Shown here: in pieces, positions 35,400 to 46,846 of the stretch
How positions within the stretch are numbered: position 1 is the stretch's first letter
Layout of the letters: each line of letters begins with the position of its first letter
Source: Clitopilus passeckerianus
Lineage: Eukaryota > Basidiomycota > Agaricomycetes > Agaricales > Entolomataceae
Direction: 5' to 3'
NCBI GenBank assembly: GCA_944990035.1
Contig: CALYLX010000140.1
Location: 124,001-188,000, forward strand
DNA length: 64,000 nt
The notes under the pieces: model-generated
Database searches by the model: none
The model's input: the letters and a program-made list of their open reading frames with translations, nothing else
What the model was told of the DNA's origin: nothing
Made by a program: the position numbers and the translations under genes

Positions 35400-37385
35400 T
35401 CAATGCAGAAGTAAGGGGTCATCAGCACCGTCGTCTTCATTGTGTTCCTTCATACCCCAAGTACCGATACCCTTCCCGAGAACGTGATCAGCCCTCCAGT
35501 TCTTTATCCCCTTTCTCTTCTTGCGGCGAGGCACCACAGGGGATGGAGGGGATGCGACCACCCATGCCTCATTGAACCCTTTCCCTTTGAGATTCAACTC
35601 ATCAACATCAGCATCGTCCCCCGAGTTGCAAGCGGTTTTCTCATTTGAATCCAGGCTTGAAAGTCCACGTTGTTCGTTATTTGACGGACTGGATCCCGAT
35701 GGCGGGGTCTGAGGTACCGGGACCCGTGGACGAGCAACCACCGTATCGCTTCTGTTCCTCTTGCGACTCAAACCAGGAGCCTGTACAATCGTCCCGCTGC
35801 GAGTCCTCGTGCCTACTGGGAGACTAATCGGTTCCGTCTCGGCCCTGCCGGAATCAGACGCACGGATGGTGTCTCGACGATGCCGACCGCGAGACTTCTT
35901 TTCAATGACAAGTTCAATAGAGGAGAGTCGAGCAGGCGAGGCTAGAAGAGGTGCATCTGTTTTCTCGGACGTCTGAAACTCGACAAAGTGTGATGGAGAA
36001 GTTAATGTACGCGCTTCTTTCGTATAGGCGAACGGTTGAGCTCCTTGATCAAAGATCGACAAGAAGAACATACCGTTGTCATTACCAAGGTCGAGGCTAG
36101 CGAGGAGGTCTTCTATGACCTCCCGAGCCAGAACACTTGCGTCTTCGATGGTCTCCTTGGCCGAGGCTATTTTGGAGTCCAATTTCAAAGTGCCGAGACC
36201 TAGCGAGTCTTGATCATTATATGTGTCCGGTAATTCGTCCGCATTCCTTGCCGACGGCCAACTATATGCGCGTTTCAAGGTCGGAGGAGAAATGAGGCTG
36301 TCTGTAATCCATGTGGCATCAGAATATTTATCGAGCCCCGCCACAAATTCTTCATCTGTCAGACTGGTGAGCAAGTTTCGATCCTTAACGGGCGTGGAGA
36401 TCCCCTGGATATCGTCAAAGAATCTCTCGTCATAGCTGGAAGTAAAGGATAACTGAGAAGGAGGTCGGTTAAAGTCGATCTGAGGTCCTCGAGGAAAGTT
36501 TCCGCTGAGATCGAAGAAGGAGAAAGCGCCCGAAAGGCCGTCCCTAGCGTCAGTGACCTGGGTAACTTCCCAGAGAGAAGGGTCTGGCCGAGTACCTGTA
36601 GCACTCGGAGCAGAGGGACGTCGGTTCCTCACAGATTCGACTTCCACAGGGATATACGTAGGTGAATTAGTCGCGCTCTGAGCGATATTGCGGCCTTGAC
36701 GAGGGGCAGGAATGTTAGGATCAAAGTGCGTATCAGACAGCGCATGCCGAGAAGTGGCCACAGCAGATCCTTGAGGATGGTGAGGACTTGAGGGTCGAGA
36801 TGTGAAAGGGCTGGCGAGGGCAGTATATGCAGCAGATTTCCTGGGAACAGCTCTAAGTTTTTCTGGCCCACGGAGGGAGCTCCTCGACGACCTCTTGCGG
36901 GTCAATGCAGGGTGGGAATTCTCTTTAAGCTTGGAGGAGCTGGTAGAACGGGAAATCTTCTTGGGCTGAACTACTTTTGTAGGCGACAACATGTCCTTCG
37001 GCCCCAATGGTACGCCAGTTGACTTCAATTTTCCAGAATGAGGCAATAATCCAGGCGCAAGGAGGGTAGTCTTCCCTTGAAATGGTGTATATGGCCCAGG
37101 CTGATCTTTCCCCATGGCTGGCTGAGCTGCTTCGTGCTGGGCGACGGTTGGACCTTGATATTTGTTAGGTAGATCCTTCGAGGCCATGGTGGTCGAAATA
37201 GACTCCAATTTCGAGCCTGAATCAGCGTTTGATCCTCTAGACCTCTTTTTCATCCGCTTTTCCATCTGTTCCTTAGAAATATAGACTCCTGGATCAGTTA
37301 GCTCCTCAAGTGGCGATGAGCTGGGAGGGGATAACGGCCGCTTCTTCGTTCTTCTGTGAGCGTATGTGAGCTGTTTGCCTCCCAT
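35400..37385 (-). CDS. large basic, Ser/Pro-rich protein, unrecognised
   Basis: A single uninterrupted frame of 661 codons, start MGGKQLTYAHRRTKKRP, stop at 35402-35400. An intronless gene this long is unusual in this window. Composition is rich in Ser, Pro, Arg and Lys with several nuclear-localisation-like clusters (KRMKKRSRG, RRKKRKG). The central part has a more ordered stretch: PSQLSFTSSYDERFFDD, LTSLTDEEFVAGLDKY and EVIEDLLASLDLG. The C-terminus reads NWRADHVLGKG. I cannot assign a family. A nuclear scaffold or cell-cycle-regulated protein would fit the composition; this is inference only. Confidence 0.75.
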   Translation of the reverse strand: MGGKQLTYAHRRTKKRPLSPPSSSPLEELTDPGVYISKEQMEKRMKKRSRGSNADSGSKLESISTTMASKDLPNKYQGPTVAQHEAAQPAMGKDQPGPYTPFQGKTTLLAPGLLPHSGKLKSTGVPLGPKDMLSPTKVVQPKKISRSTSSSKLKENSHPALTRKRSSRSSLRGPEKLRAVPRKSAAYTALASPFTSRPSSPHHPQGSAVATSRHALSDTHFDPNIPAPRQGRNIAQSATNSPTYIPVEVESVRNRRPSAPSATGTRPDPSLWEVTQVTDARDGLSGAFSFFDLSGNFPRGPQIDFNRPPSQLSFTSSYDERFFDDIQGISTPVKDRNLLTSLTDEEFVAGLDKYSDATWITDSLISPPTLKRAYSWPSARNADELPDTYNDQDSLGLGTLKLDSKIASAKETIEDASVLAREVIEDLLASLDLGNDNGMFFLSIFDQGAQPFAYTKEARTLTSPSHFVEFQTSEKTDAPLLASPARLSSIELVIEKKSRGRHRRDTIRASDSGRAETEPISLPVGTRTRSGTIVQAPGLSRKRNRSDTVVARPRVPVPQTPPSGSSPSNNEQRGLSSLDSNEKTACNSGDDADVDELNLKGKGFNEAWVVASPPSPVVPRRKKRKGIKNWRADHVLGKGIGTWGMKEHNEDDGADDPLLLH

Positions 37386-37760
37386 GCTTGATGTTCAAAC
37401 GTAGGATGAGGAGAGCTAGGCGGTCAAACATCCATGAAGATCAATGTGTGAGTTGAAGAGAGAAGAAGTGGATATCTGACGCCACTGGAATCAGGTGTGA
37501 CACCCTCTCCCATTGGGCTGAGATCACAACAAGCGTCGAATCAACGGCAGCTTCCCCGTAGACTCGACTCGTTACACAAGTGGTTCATGTCGCAGAATGC
37601 TGCACACTAGGCTACGAAGCCATACTTTAGACGATATTATGCGAACGGGCTTAGATCAGGATGGCATTCCGGCAGGTGGACACCGAGATGTGTAGATCGT
37701 ATTTTTTGTACACCTGCTTGTGCCTTGACCAACGGCAATTTGTAGTTCATCAGACTTTAT
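37386..37760. other. short intergenic region
   Basis: 375 bp between two minus-strand genes; expected to contain the promoter of the 35400-37385 gene and the 3' end of the TPR gene. Nothing else seen. Confidence 0.5.
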
Positions 37761-40700
37761 CTATCTGTGTGTGCATGGGGGTAGTACAAAGGACCGACTG
37801 CAGCGCAATTCCGCCAGAGAAACTTCTATCGCCTTCGACAACAAAGGATGTGTTTCCGTGTATCTGTCCAGATTACTCTCAATATCCTTCTCCAACAGCT
37901 TGGCTTCCCGGTGCGAGCCGGCAGCACATCGAACCCTAGACAACGTCTCCAGCGTACATGTGTAGGCGGGGTAATGACCGATGGCTGCTCCAATTATCGG
38001 TTGGTAGATTTCCTGGGCCTCTTTGAGTAGTGCGAGGGCCTGAGATTGGTCGGGTGGGGTGGCGGACGTAAGTTGTTGAGCCAGGCCGGTGAGGGCTTTC
38101 GCATAGATCGCCTCCGTCTCAGCCCACGTTGTCCTGCCGCGTCTCTGTCGCAGAGAACGGCAACATGAGACGGCCTGGTGCGCCAGGGCAATCGCATCTT
38201 GCTTTTCCCCCGCCTCCGCAAGTATATTTGACGACACCAGGAGAATATGAGGTGCGTGTGGTGATGCCGAGGGTTCAGTCTCGTTACGCGTCTGCCACAG
38301 TTCCACAGATATGCGTATCTTCTGCGCAGCGGCTTGTATCGCTCCTGCTCGGCGGTAACACTCTGCGAGGAGCGTCGAGCATTGCAAAACACTAGGGTCC
38401 AGCCTGCTCTGACTCTCCGACGAGAGTATTATGGGCTCCAGGACAGCCATTGCCTCGCCAGTCTTGCCTATATCGAGAAGCAGGGTGGAGTGTTGCAGAT
38501 AAAGGAGAACCGGGAGTTCGGTCGTTGGCGCTGTGGGTGAAATATGGAGGGCGTTGGCAATTTCCTGCGCTTCCGCAAAAGTTGCGTGAGCCTCTTCAAA
38601 ATGTCCGACTTGAGACAGATTCCAGCCATAAAGTCGGAGGGAGTCCATTAATTGAGGCCTTGTCACTTTTGAAATCTCATCGCTTCCACCCACCACCCCT
38701 CTCGTGATTCGAACCACCTCTTCACTGATTTTGGTAGCCTCTGTATGACGTCTGTGCATGACAAGGATGGAGTTGAACTCCTTGAGTGCACCCATGTACG
38801 TCTCTTGAGAAGGTTGACCCAGCATCTTGTAATCCGCCACGACCTTCCTGTATATCTGGACGGCCGAAACATCCTCAATATCTTTGGCGGCTTCGGAGGT
38901 GCGATGAAGGGCGACCTTAAATGCATCACAGACGTCGGGATTCTCGTGGTAGACGTCGCGGAAAAGATCAAGGGCCTGACTTCCCTCGTTGGCAGCCTGG
39001 GGGTATTGGCTGTCAAGGGACAGAAGCCAGCATAACGCTGAGAGGGCTTCACCCAATGCCTGGGCATGGGCAAGTGAATACTCGACCTTGAGGATTAGCC
39101 TCCAACGCTCAACGACCTCAGTCATCCAAAGAATACTTTCTTGGAGCCGTCCAATGACTTGGAGGGAGCTGGAGAATAGGTTCAAGTAGTTCGTTACCTC
39201 CTTGAACAATGGATCGGTAGGGGGTAGGTCCTTCGTAGTTGCTCGGTAGAGCTCGATGGCTTCTGACTGTATGTCTGCCGACATATCAGATCGATTCATA
39301 GCGTTGCAAAGCCAGGAGCAGAGCATTAGCTTTTCAGCTCGCATTACTGGCTCTGTGTCGCACGAACACATGAATGCTGCCGCCTCCCGTATAACTTCGA
39401 CTGCTTCTTCCTCCTGGGAAGCATTCTGTAGTAGCTGTGCTCGGTGAAACAGAGCTCTGAAGAAGGCTTGCGAGAAGAGTTTGGTCCGCGCCATCGCCAG
39501 CTTTCTGTAGATGTTGGTGGAGTCTTGCGAGAGTTGAAGGGCTTCAGGAGGAGTCGGAATAATCTTGAGCAGGAGGTAGGGCTGATACATATGCATCAAA
39601 TACTCGGCCAGTACGTTGTCAAATATCCCAGGTGCCTCCTTTGTGAGTTCCTGCACATATTGACGGGCAATAGGGCCATGTTCTGACGCCAGTGCTTGCT
39701 CGAGGCCCTCCGTGAAGACAAGAATGTACCATTGCTGGTGGTGGACTTGAGCCTTGCAGTATTTGAACTGTAATACTGCATCGTCGTTCCAACCCTCTCG
39801 AGATGGAGATGGCTGGGAGGCACCGGAATCGAGTGGAGAGGAGGGCGTTTGGGCCACGGCAACCCATGCACCTACTTCCGCCTCTATTTCCTTCATCATT
39901 TCCAACGATTCACTTGCCCCTTTGCTGGCCGTCTCGAGGTCGCCGTCTCGGATCTGGATGCGCCATAGCTGGTTCAGTGACTCGACAAGCTGAAGTCTGG
40001 TATGCCATAACGCAGCTTGGTCTGGTTCTCGAAGCAAAGTGATGGCTTCTTCCGCTGTCGAGCGAGAGTCCTGCATATTTCCGAGGTTGTAATAAAGGGT
40101 GGCGAGATTGTGGAGGTTTGAGATGAGATAGGGCTGGTATGTTGATTTGTCTGTTTTGCACAATAACCGGTATAGATCTGCCGTCCATCTCCCGATGGTC
40201 AAAGCATCCGAGCTCATCTCGAGCTTATGCAGGTAGGCGGTGAGTTTGCTCATTTGCCAAGCTCCATCTTGCACAGATAGCTTCCCTTCTCTGCCGCCTT
40301 CGATGAGGAGGACAAGGATATCCATGGTACGCTTGAGAACAACCTGGTGTTCATCTTCATCCACAACGGTGGTTAACTGGGCTGCGAAAAACCTTGCCTC
40401 GAACGGCCGGCGGTAAAAACCAATTGGCTCCTCGTCAGCAAACGCTGTGGATAGGTTGCCTAGTTTCTGGATAATCTTGTCGATTTTCTTGTGTACCATT
40501 GCCTTGTCCTCGTCATTCTCGGAGATGGGCAGGGTCGATGCAGTTAGGATGGTGATGGTTGACGAAGGTAGGGCAGAGGTTCGAATAGAAGCCTCGAGCT
40601 CTTTCAATCGCGTTTTCTGATCGTTTTCGAGCTTAAGAATGGCATGTTCTATTTTGTGCAGCCGGGGATGAGCTTCAAGTGCTACAGAAGCCTGTAAAGA

Positions 40701-41263
40701 TGTCATGAGATTCGTAGCTTCAAGAACACGCATGGAATACTCACTGTCAATTTGATGTAGCAGGATTGAATATCCCTCTTTAGTATCAGGATCTCTGCCT
40801 CAATCTCATCACAGTTCGCCCAAGATGTGATTGCGAGGGCTATTCTCTTCCAACCCTGACCCTTCTGTGGCAGCAACTTGACGCATCTAGCGTTAATGAC
40901 TCTCAGTCGACTGTGGTGATCAAGGTGTGAGCGTGGAACCCGATTATATGAAAGCTATACTCACTCTTGAAACTGAACAAGAGTGGCGAGGAGTTCCTTA
41001 GATTCCTCAAACACCTCCTTTCTCTTCGCCATGCTTCCCTCGAACTCCTGTAGCTCCGACACGAGATCCGTCGCAAGCTTGTGTAAGGATTCTCTGTTTT
41101 TTGGGACCTGTGTGAATATATGAATATGTCTGCAGAAAACTCGACCTTGGAGTGTAGAACGTACCTTCTCCACAGACTTCTTGATCTTCTGTGCCAAAGT
41201 AATCAACTCTTTAACAACAGAGACAAAACCAGCAGTTGCTGCTGCGATACTGAGGGGATCCAT
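37761..41263 (-). CDS. TPR-repeat protein with a STAND-type N-terminal helical domain
   Basis: Start at 41263 gives MDPLSIAAATAGFVSVVKEL, a hallmark of helical domains at the head of fungal NLR/STAND proteins. Three short introns (about 57, 50 and 53 nt) link exons containing RESLHKLATDLVSELQEFE and KRDIQSCYIKLT to one long exon (about 40690-37761). That exon encodes roughly 970 residues of TPR-like helix pairs, for example ISNLHNLATLYYNLGNMQDS and LLAECYRRAGAIQAAAQKI. No NACHT or NB-ARC P-loop (GxxxxGK[ST]) is visible between the N-terminal domain and the repeats, so the usual nucleotide switch is missing. It may be a cytosolic scaffold or a derived recognition protein. The extreme C-terminus (CSRSFVLPPCTHR) is not TPR-like and may mark an unrecognised final intron. 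Confidence 0.85.
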
Positions 41264-42087
41264 TCAAGCAGATACCGTGATTCCGGAACTCCCGATCAAG
41301 TCGAAAAGACGTAGCATTGAGCGATGATTGAGCTGTCAAAGAAATCGCGACAACCCAAGTTGTGCAGACCGCTTCTGGTCATGCGGTCGAGTTGATGCCA
41401 TTTTCATCTGATCTGAAAGCGCATTGCTCTTGTTCACCTCATATCCCAACGCTTGCACAAATGAATGGCTCGAGATGAGGGTGGCTCCCGACAAGGGCGC
41501 TGTGTGGCTGTGCAACATTGTCCAGCCTTTTCCGAGCCTTCTTTGCCATTTATCATCAAGCAAAAATTGGTATATCAGTGCTGGGATAATTATTTAAACA
41601 GACGCATTCTCTTCCACCCACCAGTTTGCGCCACAACTTGAGCCCAGTGGACGCTCAATCCAATTCCGGAATCGTCGCACCCTTGGCAAGCGGGCGTTTC
41701 AAACACGTACGAGAGGTAGAAAGCGGAAAAGAAAAGCATAAATAATTACGCACTACAACGGTAGCTAGAAGAAACATTGCGATGTGGTATAAGCCCTATT
41801 AGTACTGAACGAGTCCAGGTTGTAAGGATGTGAGTATGCATGTGTGTACAATGTAATAGTAGGGAGAAAATGCAAACTAAAGGTATTAATCAACAAAAGT
41901 AAAGTGGAAGAAAGCAGCATATGCGTAGAAGAAAAGGTACTAATAGTCAGAAATTGGTGGTGGCATCGCCATAATACTTGTTTCGCGAATCGAATCGAAT
42001 AACGATACTCCAATCCTCCTTTCGTCGTAGACATCGGCTGCTCATCGCAGTCGTCTATCCGAAGTTCAATGGGTCTTGCTGAATTCC
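41264..42087. other. intergenic, no supported gene
   Basis: 824 bp between the TPR gene start and the 3' end of the next minus-strand gene. The short minus-strand open frames here have no features; those at 41765-42087 probably reflect the 3' UTR. Confidence 0.45.
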
Positions 42088-44784
42088 TCATAGCTCCTCT
42101 CGGTTAACTTCTACACCCTTCACCCGCTGCTCCACCTCCTCCTTGCTCCTCCCCATGAAAATATGCTGAACCTGTTCATCAAGCTCTGGTGCATTCGTCT
42201 GTGTAGGTGCAGGTGCGCTGGGTTCCACAGGCAACACTGAAAGACGGTCCTTCGCCGAAGGCACAGCGTGTCCAAAGCGAACAGTCTTCCGCTTGTCTTG
42301 AGTGGTGAGAGGTGCCTCAGTCGTAGTTTCGACTGGGAGGCGGTCCGCGAAGTCTTGCATAGCTTCCTTGCCTCGCCTGGTGATACCTTCAACCCATGCC
42401 TCGAATCCATCGACGACTTCTTGGACTTCCCGCTCAAGTTCCATGAGCTTGTCCACCAATGGATCGGGGAGAGGCGTAGAGAAGTGATAGGTAGAAAGGG
42501 AATCGTGGTCGTTGGAGTGGAGAGCATTACAGAGAGCGGTAAAGTTCTCGGCGACTAAAAGGACGTTGTCAGCATGAAACTAGATCAAATGAACCAGAAA
42601 CTGCCCACCTCGAACCAAGTCATGGTATCTTTGCCAATCATAGTAGCTGACATCGTCCAACCACGCATAGTCAAGGGCCAAATCACCCTGAGCCTCCTCA
42701 GCCCTCCTCATGACCTCCTGGCTCCTCGTATCAACGGCCTCCTTCTCTACGCCCCTAACGTCCTGAATAAACTGCCCAACCTTCATCTGCATGTTCTGCA
42801 ACCTCTCCGAGAACTTGGTGTGGGTCTTCGACAGAACATTATCGAACTTGATCTTCTCGCTCTTGACGGCCTTCCTAACCGACTCTGCTGACCCACCGCT
42901 AGTGACGAGGTGGTTGAGCCTCTTCTCTGAGCCACGAACATAGCCTTCAAGACCCTTCATGAATCTCGAGGTCTCGTCTTCGATTTCCTTGAGGACACCC
43001 TTGCCCTGACCGTTCCTCTCCACCTCCGCACTCCAGGTCAACAAGCCCCGGACACCGTCTTCGCGGGCAGCACTCAAAGCCTCCCTAGCTTCCCGCTCCA
43101 TGGTTTCAACAAACTCTCGCAACTCTTTCTCCCATTGCTCGTGCCTGCTAACGATCTCTTCCCTTTTCTGGGCCGTCAACCTCTTCTTCTCTTCCTCGGA
43201 AGGTTCTTGGTTGAAGATGGGATTCTGAGCCGTGGCTTCAGGAGGTGGGAGCTTGGAAGAGGAGGCACTTTCAGACTCTAGAAGTTCCTCAACGGGGGTG
43301 AAGACGGCCTCTTCCGTTTCGGAATAACTGGGAGGTGTAGACAAGTCGTCATCGCTGTCAATACCAAGGTCCTTGAGGAAGTCATCAACATCTTCGGCGA
43401 TGCCCTCAGTTGCTTCAGCAGAAACGCCTGCAATTGGGGTAGATTCCGGGTGGAGAGATTCGATAACGATTGAAACTGCGCTCGCAGCGGCTTCTTCAGT
43501 GATAGGAACGTGGGCAGCTGGCTCAGACGGCTCGGGTACTACTGGCTCGACAACTGGATCGGCAACAGGAGTTGGCTCAGGAGCTGGCGTAGAGGGTTCT
43601 TCTGGCTCGTGAACGTTGGCCGCTACAGTTTCTTCCTCGACCTCTGGTGTCTGTACGGGGGCGGGGGAAGCGGCGGGTGTAGTAGTTTCGACTATTTTCT
43701 CGGCATCGTGAACGGACTGAATAGTCGGAACAGCAACTGGAGTTTCCTCCGCCTGGACGTCTCCAACCTTGCCGTCAGCTCCGTTGGAAGATTCCACAAC
43801 TTTCTCCCAAATCCTCCGAACATGAGGGTCGACGTATGTGCGTCTTTGCTGGCCGAGGAAGCGGCTTGCGTCACCTGCTTTGGCCTTGACAACAGCAGTA
43901 GCCTTGCAGAGATATGGTTTGACCTGCTTCCATGCCTTGATTGCACGGGGTTTGGTGTATGCATACGCCTGGATAAGACGAGGCTTAACAGAGCGCCAAG
44001 TTTGTTTGCTGTGGTATCGGATGTAGATGTACGTCGCCTGTGCATGGTAGACGGCAGCGTCAATGTGGGGCCGGGCTTTCTCGTAGGTTGCGAGAGCGTG
44101 TTTCTGGGTCGTGTGCCAGATGGGAAGGACGTGTTTCTGATACTCGCCTTTGATGGGCGCCAGATAAGGTTCCAGGCGAGGCTGAACGTGCAGTCTCCAT
44201 GCGGGCCGCAGATATCCCTTGTACGCCCTCCTGACGACGTATTCCTTGTAGAATGGAATCACCCCGCGTTCGATAACGCGCTCCTTGACGAAACGGACAC
44301 GTGGAATTACGTGCGTTTGGGTAAATTCTACGACGGGTTCGGTGTATGGTTTCAATGGCTCAAGGTGAGGCTGAGCCAGATGTGAGAGGTGCCGAATGGG
44401 AGGTACAAGATACGGCTCGACAATGCTATTTTTGTACACGTCAAGTGAACGACAGATTGGTGAGATGCGATGGGGGTCGTTTGGACAGGTTGACAATGAG
44501 TAGATTGAGAATATTGTCAAGAGCAGCAGAAAGAATCTCGTCGGAAGCAGAGGTTTTCTTGTCTTCCTTTTCGCTAGAGTGGACTGGGAAGAGGCCCTGG
44601 TAACTTCATGGAGCTTTGACTTTTTGTGATGTTTGTTTTTGGAGTTGATGTCGTCCAATGTTGGTGGTGTTGCTCTCGGTGGTGACACTGGGTTATTGCT
44701 GGCTTTCGGAAGAGCTTGAGTCGATGAAGATCGTGAAGCAGCAGGGGCACCAGGCGCCCCAGGAGTCTTTCGTTGGACTACCAT
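42088..44784 (-). CDS. membrane-anchored protein with periodic proline-punctuated helices
   Basis: Two exons (44784-42609, 42554-42088) joined by a 54 nt intron with a GCTGAC branch point; about 880 residues. After a basic Ser-rich N-terminus comes one membrane segment, FFLLLLTIFSIYSLS (about residues 84-98). Next are roughly 230 residues of repeating amphipathic units broken by Pro, Tyr or His (for example VIPRVRFVKERVIERGVIPF and VQPRLEPYLAPIKGEYQKHV), then a Pro/Glu/Val-rich linker. The C-terminal coiled coil contains YAWLDDVSYYDWQRYHDL. I recall this last block in fungal proteins misleadingly labelled as a hoxa13 factor; there is no homeobox here. The repeats recall lipid-associating apolipoprotein or perilipin helices, so an ER or lipid-droplet role is possible but unproven. 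Confidence 0.82.
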
Positions 44785-45018
44785 GCCGGTTTGTGGTAGA
44801 AAGATGTATGTTGACGTTTGTTTACGTGGCTTGCATTTCGCCAGCGTTGGTGGTCGTCAGCGCGACGTCATCTCGGCTGCACATGACAGAGGAAAAACAC
44901 AGATCTTGCAAATCCAAATAGACTTGTCGACTTGGCCTACTAGGAAATCGGAAGAGGCGAATGTGCCATCGTGAAGAATATAATCAATTCTTTGGCACCC
45001 ACAAAAAAGTAATCATTT

Positions 45019-45108
45019 AGCCCACCGCGAGGGTCGAACTCGCAGCCTTCAGATATCCTTGAACACCGCCTAAGAGTCTGACGCTCTATCCGATTGAGCT
45101 AGGCGGGC
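45019..45108 (-). tRNA. tRNA-Lys(CTT) with a 16 nt intron
   Basis: Same mature sequence as the gene at 1839-1925 apart from one acceptor-strand base (GGTGGGC here, fully paired). The anticodon loop CTCTTA is interrupted at the same place by a different 16 nt intron. All arms pair, and the T-arm GCGAG-TTCGACC-CTCGC is intact. Lies between two minus-strand protein genes. Confidence 0.94.
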
Positions 45109-45236
45109 CATGTAGACAACGGACAAGTGACAGTTTAGATGGCCCAGCTGCAATTGGACAGTGAACTTCATAACGGGGGAGGATTGCAAGATCAGTTGTA
45201 ACACATTTTAATCATGAATAATGTTTGTTAATAGTT

Positions 45237-45641
45237 CTATCGCCGGTAGCACCACCCGTACACACTACTGCCCTGATTCGGGTGTCTACACTTCCCGTGC
45301 TTTCTCCCAATAATCGGTTCAAAGCCATAAACCTTCGGCTGATACGTACATGCCATCTCAGTCATGGGAGACGGTCGACCTCTCGTGCACCTATCCGAAC
45401 CTGTTGAGTATTCGCTGATCATGAGACAACCGAGAATCACAAACCCAACGGCGTCCTGCATATGTATCTCCTGGTCGATGTAAGGATTCGCTCCTTTGGC
45501 CTTGTTTCCGCCAGGTGCGTCACCGGGAGTGGGTTTCTTCAGTGTTTTCTTTGCGGTTGGGGTGATAGCTCGTGCTTGAGTATCCGCGATAAGGAAAAGA
45601 AGGAGGACGACAATCGATGCTGGCAGCGAAAGGAAACGCAT
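45237..45641 (-). CDS. small secreted protein, 134 residues, five cysteines
   Basis: The frame is open from 45806, but the best start is the ATG at 45641, which gives the signal peptide MRFLSLPASIVVLLLFLIAD. The mature part starts with a Lys/Pro/Thr-rich linker (TPTAKKTLKKPTPGDAPGG), then a block with all five cysteines including EYSTGSDRCTRGRPSPMTEM and KHGKCRHPN, ending VYGWCYRR. An odd number of cysteines leaves one unpaired or bonded to a partner. I do not recognise a domain. It could be an extracellular or effector-like protein. It sits beside a second small secreted protein (46847-47059). Confidence 0.65.
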   Translation of the reverse strand: MRFLSLPASIVVLLLFLIADTQARAITPTAKKTLKKPTPGDAPGGNKAKGANPYIDQEIHMQDAVGFVILGCLMISEYSTGSDRCTRGRPSPMTEMACTYQPKVYGFEPIIGRKHGKCRHPNQGSSVYGWCYRR

Positions 45642-46846
45642 TTTCCGCAAGCGAGTAATTGAAAAGTATCTGGAGCGAGAATGTTGTTCAAACGAAGGTA
45701 GATATTGGAGCTCCAGTCGTAGGTATCGTTCAAATGACTTTCTGACCGGCAGATTGTCTTGATTCCTCTTAGGGGTTCTCGATTCCAGTATATATATGAA
45801 AGCCATCGCAAGCTTGCGATGCGATCTCTTCAGGCGGACAAGAGCAAAATCTTACGTGAACGCAAGAAGGCCGTGCAACCTTCTAGCTTCCTGTCCAGAC
45901 ACACACACGCCCTTGTTCGTAGCCAGTGATGACACCAGTGAAGATGTTCACATCTTCGATCAAAGGAGTCAAAGTGGTCGACAGATAGGCGCCAGTTTTG
46001 TGGGCGAAGCAAACAAACTCATTTCCACAATCACTAACGACAGGAAGGGTGGAAGGAAGAAAAGGATGCGACTCGGAGGTCAGAAAAGGGGTTCCTCCCA
46101 ACTCTGTACCGTTATCGTCAAGACGAAGAGCCACTATCTCTTGAAGAGACTGACGACATCAGGCTCGAGCACTGAGTACTGAAAGACCGTGCCACCATGA
46201 TCTATGGCGCTATGATGGTGGAACGAGAAGATCATCCGGTCCCGTACAGCCTGTAAATCAAGCAAGATGATCGTTTCGGCGGAGAGTCTCAGCGGAATCA
46301 ACAACATGATGATCGACGCCCACAGAGCAGACGGCCGCAAGATTGACGCTGACATCAAGGACTACCAGCCTGGCCGAGTCCAACGATCTCAAGAGTGCAA
46401 CATCGTGATTCAGCAAAGAGACCGGTGTGTTTACAATCGGGGAAGACGGGAGCTGGCGTCTAGTAAGAGAATAGCGATCAATAGGTAAAGAAATGAATGA
46501 TCGTTTTGATGAGCCACATCTTTCTGAGAGCTGGACAACTGATTCTTCTATCATATTCTCTGGCGTTCCGAGTGCCTCGTTGTCAAATCTACTCAAAGCT
46601 GCGGGAAAACCTCACGAGGTTAATTGTCAACTTTCGATCGGTGTATTGGAGTGCCGAGGAGCTGGCCTTCAGAGACTTTTGGCTGGAAAGAGGATGGAGG
46701 GAAAAGGCCCGCGAGTGTGTGGTTTATATTGTGGAATCTATTCCGAGTTTGCACGATGATAAATGGCATCCTGGGTTTAGTTACAAATCTGGTTTTCCAT
46801 TCTGTTTATGTCGATAATGTGTCTGAACCGTCTAGCACTAGGCAAA
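45642..46846. other. intergenic with fragmentary minus-strand coding-like sequence
   Basis: Minus-strand frames at about 46596-46258, 46358-46134 and 46134-45883 look protein-like (for example YSVLEPDVVSLFKR and VALRLDDNGTELGG) and could be exons of one gene, but they lie in different frames and no convincing start or splice chain links them. The style recalls C-terminal halves of agaricomycete F-box proteins. More likely a decayed gene than a live one; left uncalled. Confidence 0.35.

Noticed and set aside
43510..44385. 291-codon plus-strand open frame
   Set aside because: Exactly antisense to the 42088-44784 gene; composition is the complement of its Pro/Glu/Val-rich coding sequence. No start context or motif.
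45883..46596. Possible F-box-like spliced gene on the minus strand
   Set aside because: Fragments look protein-like but sit in different frames and no consistent splice chain or start could be found; left as intergenic with decay.
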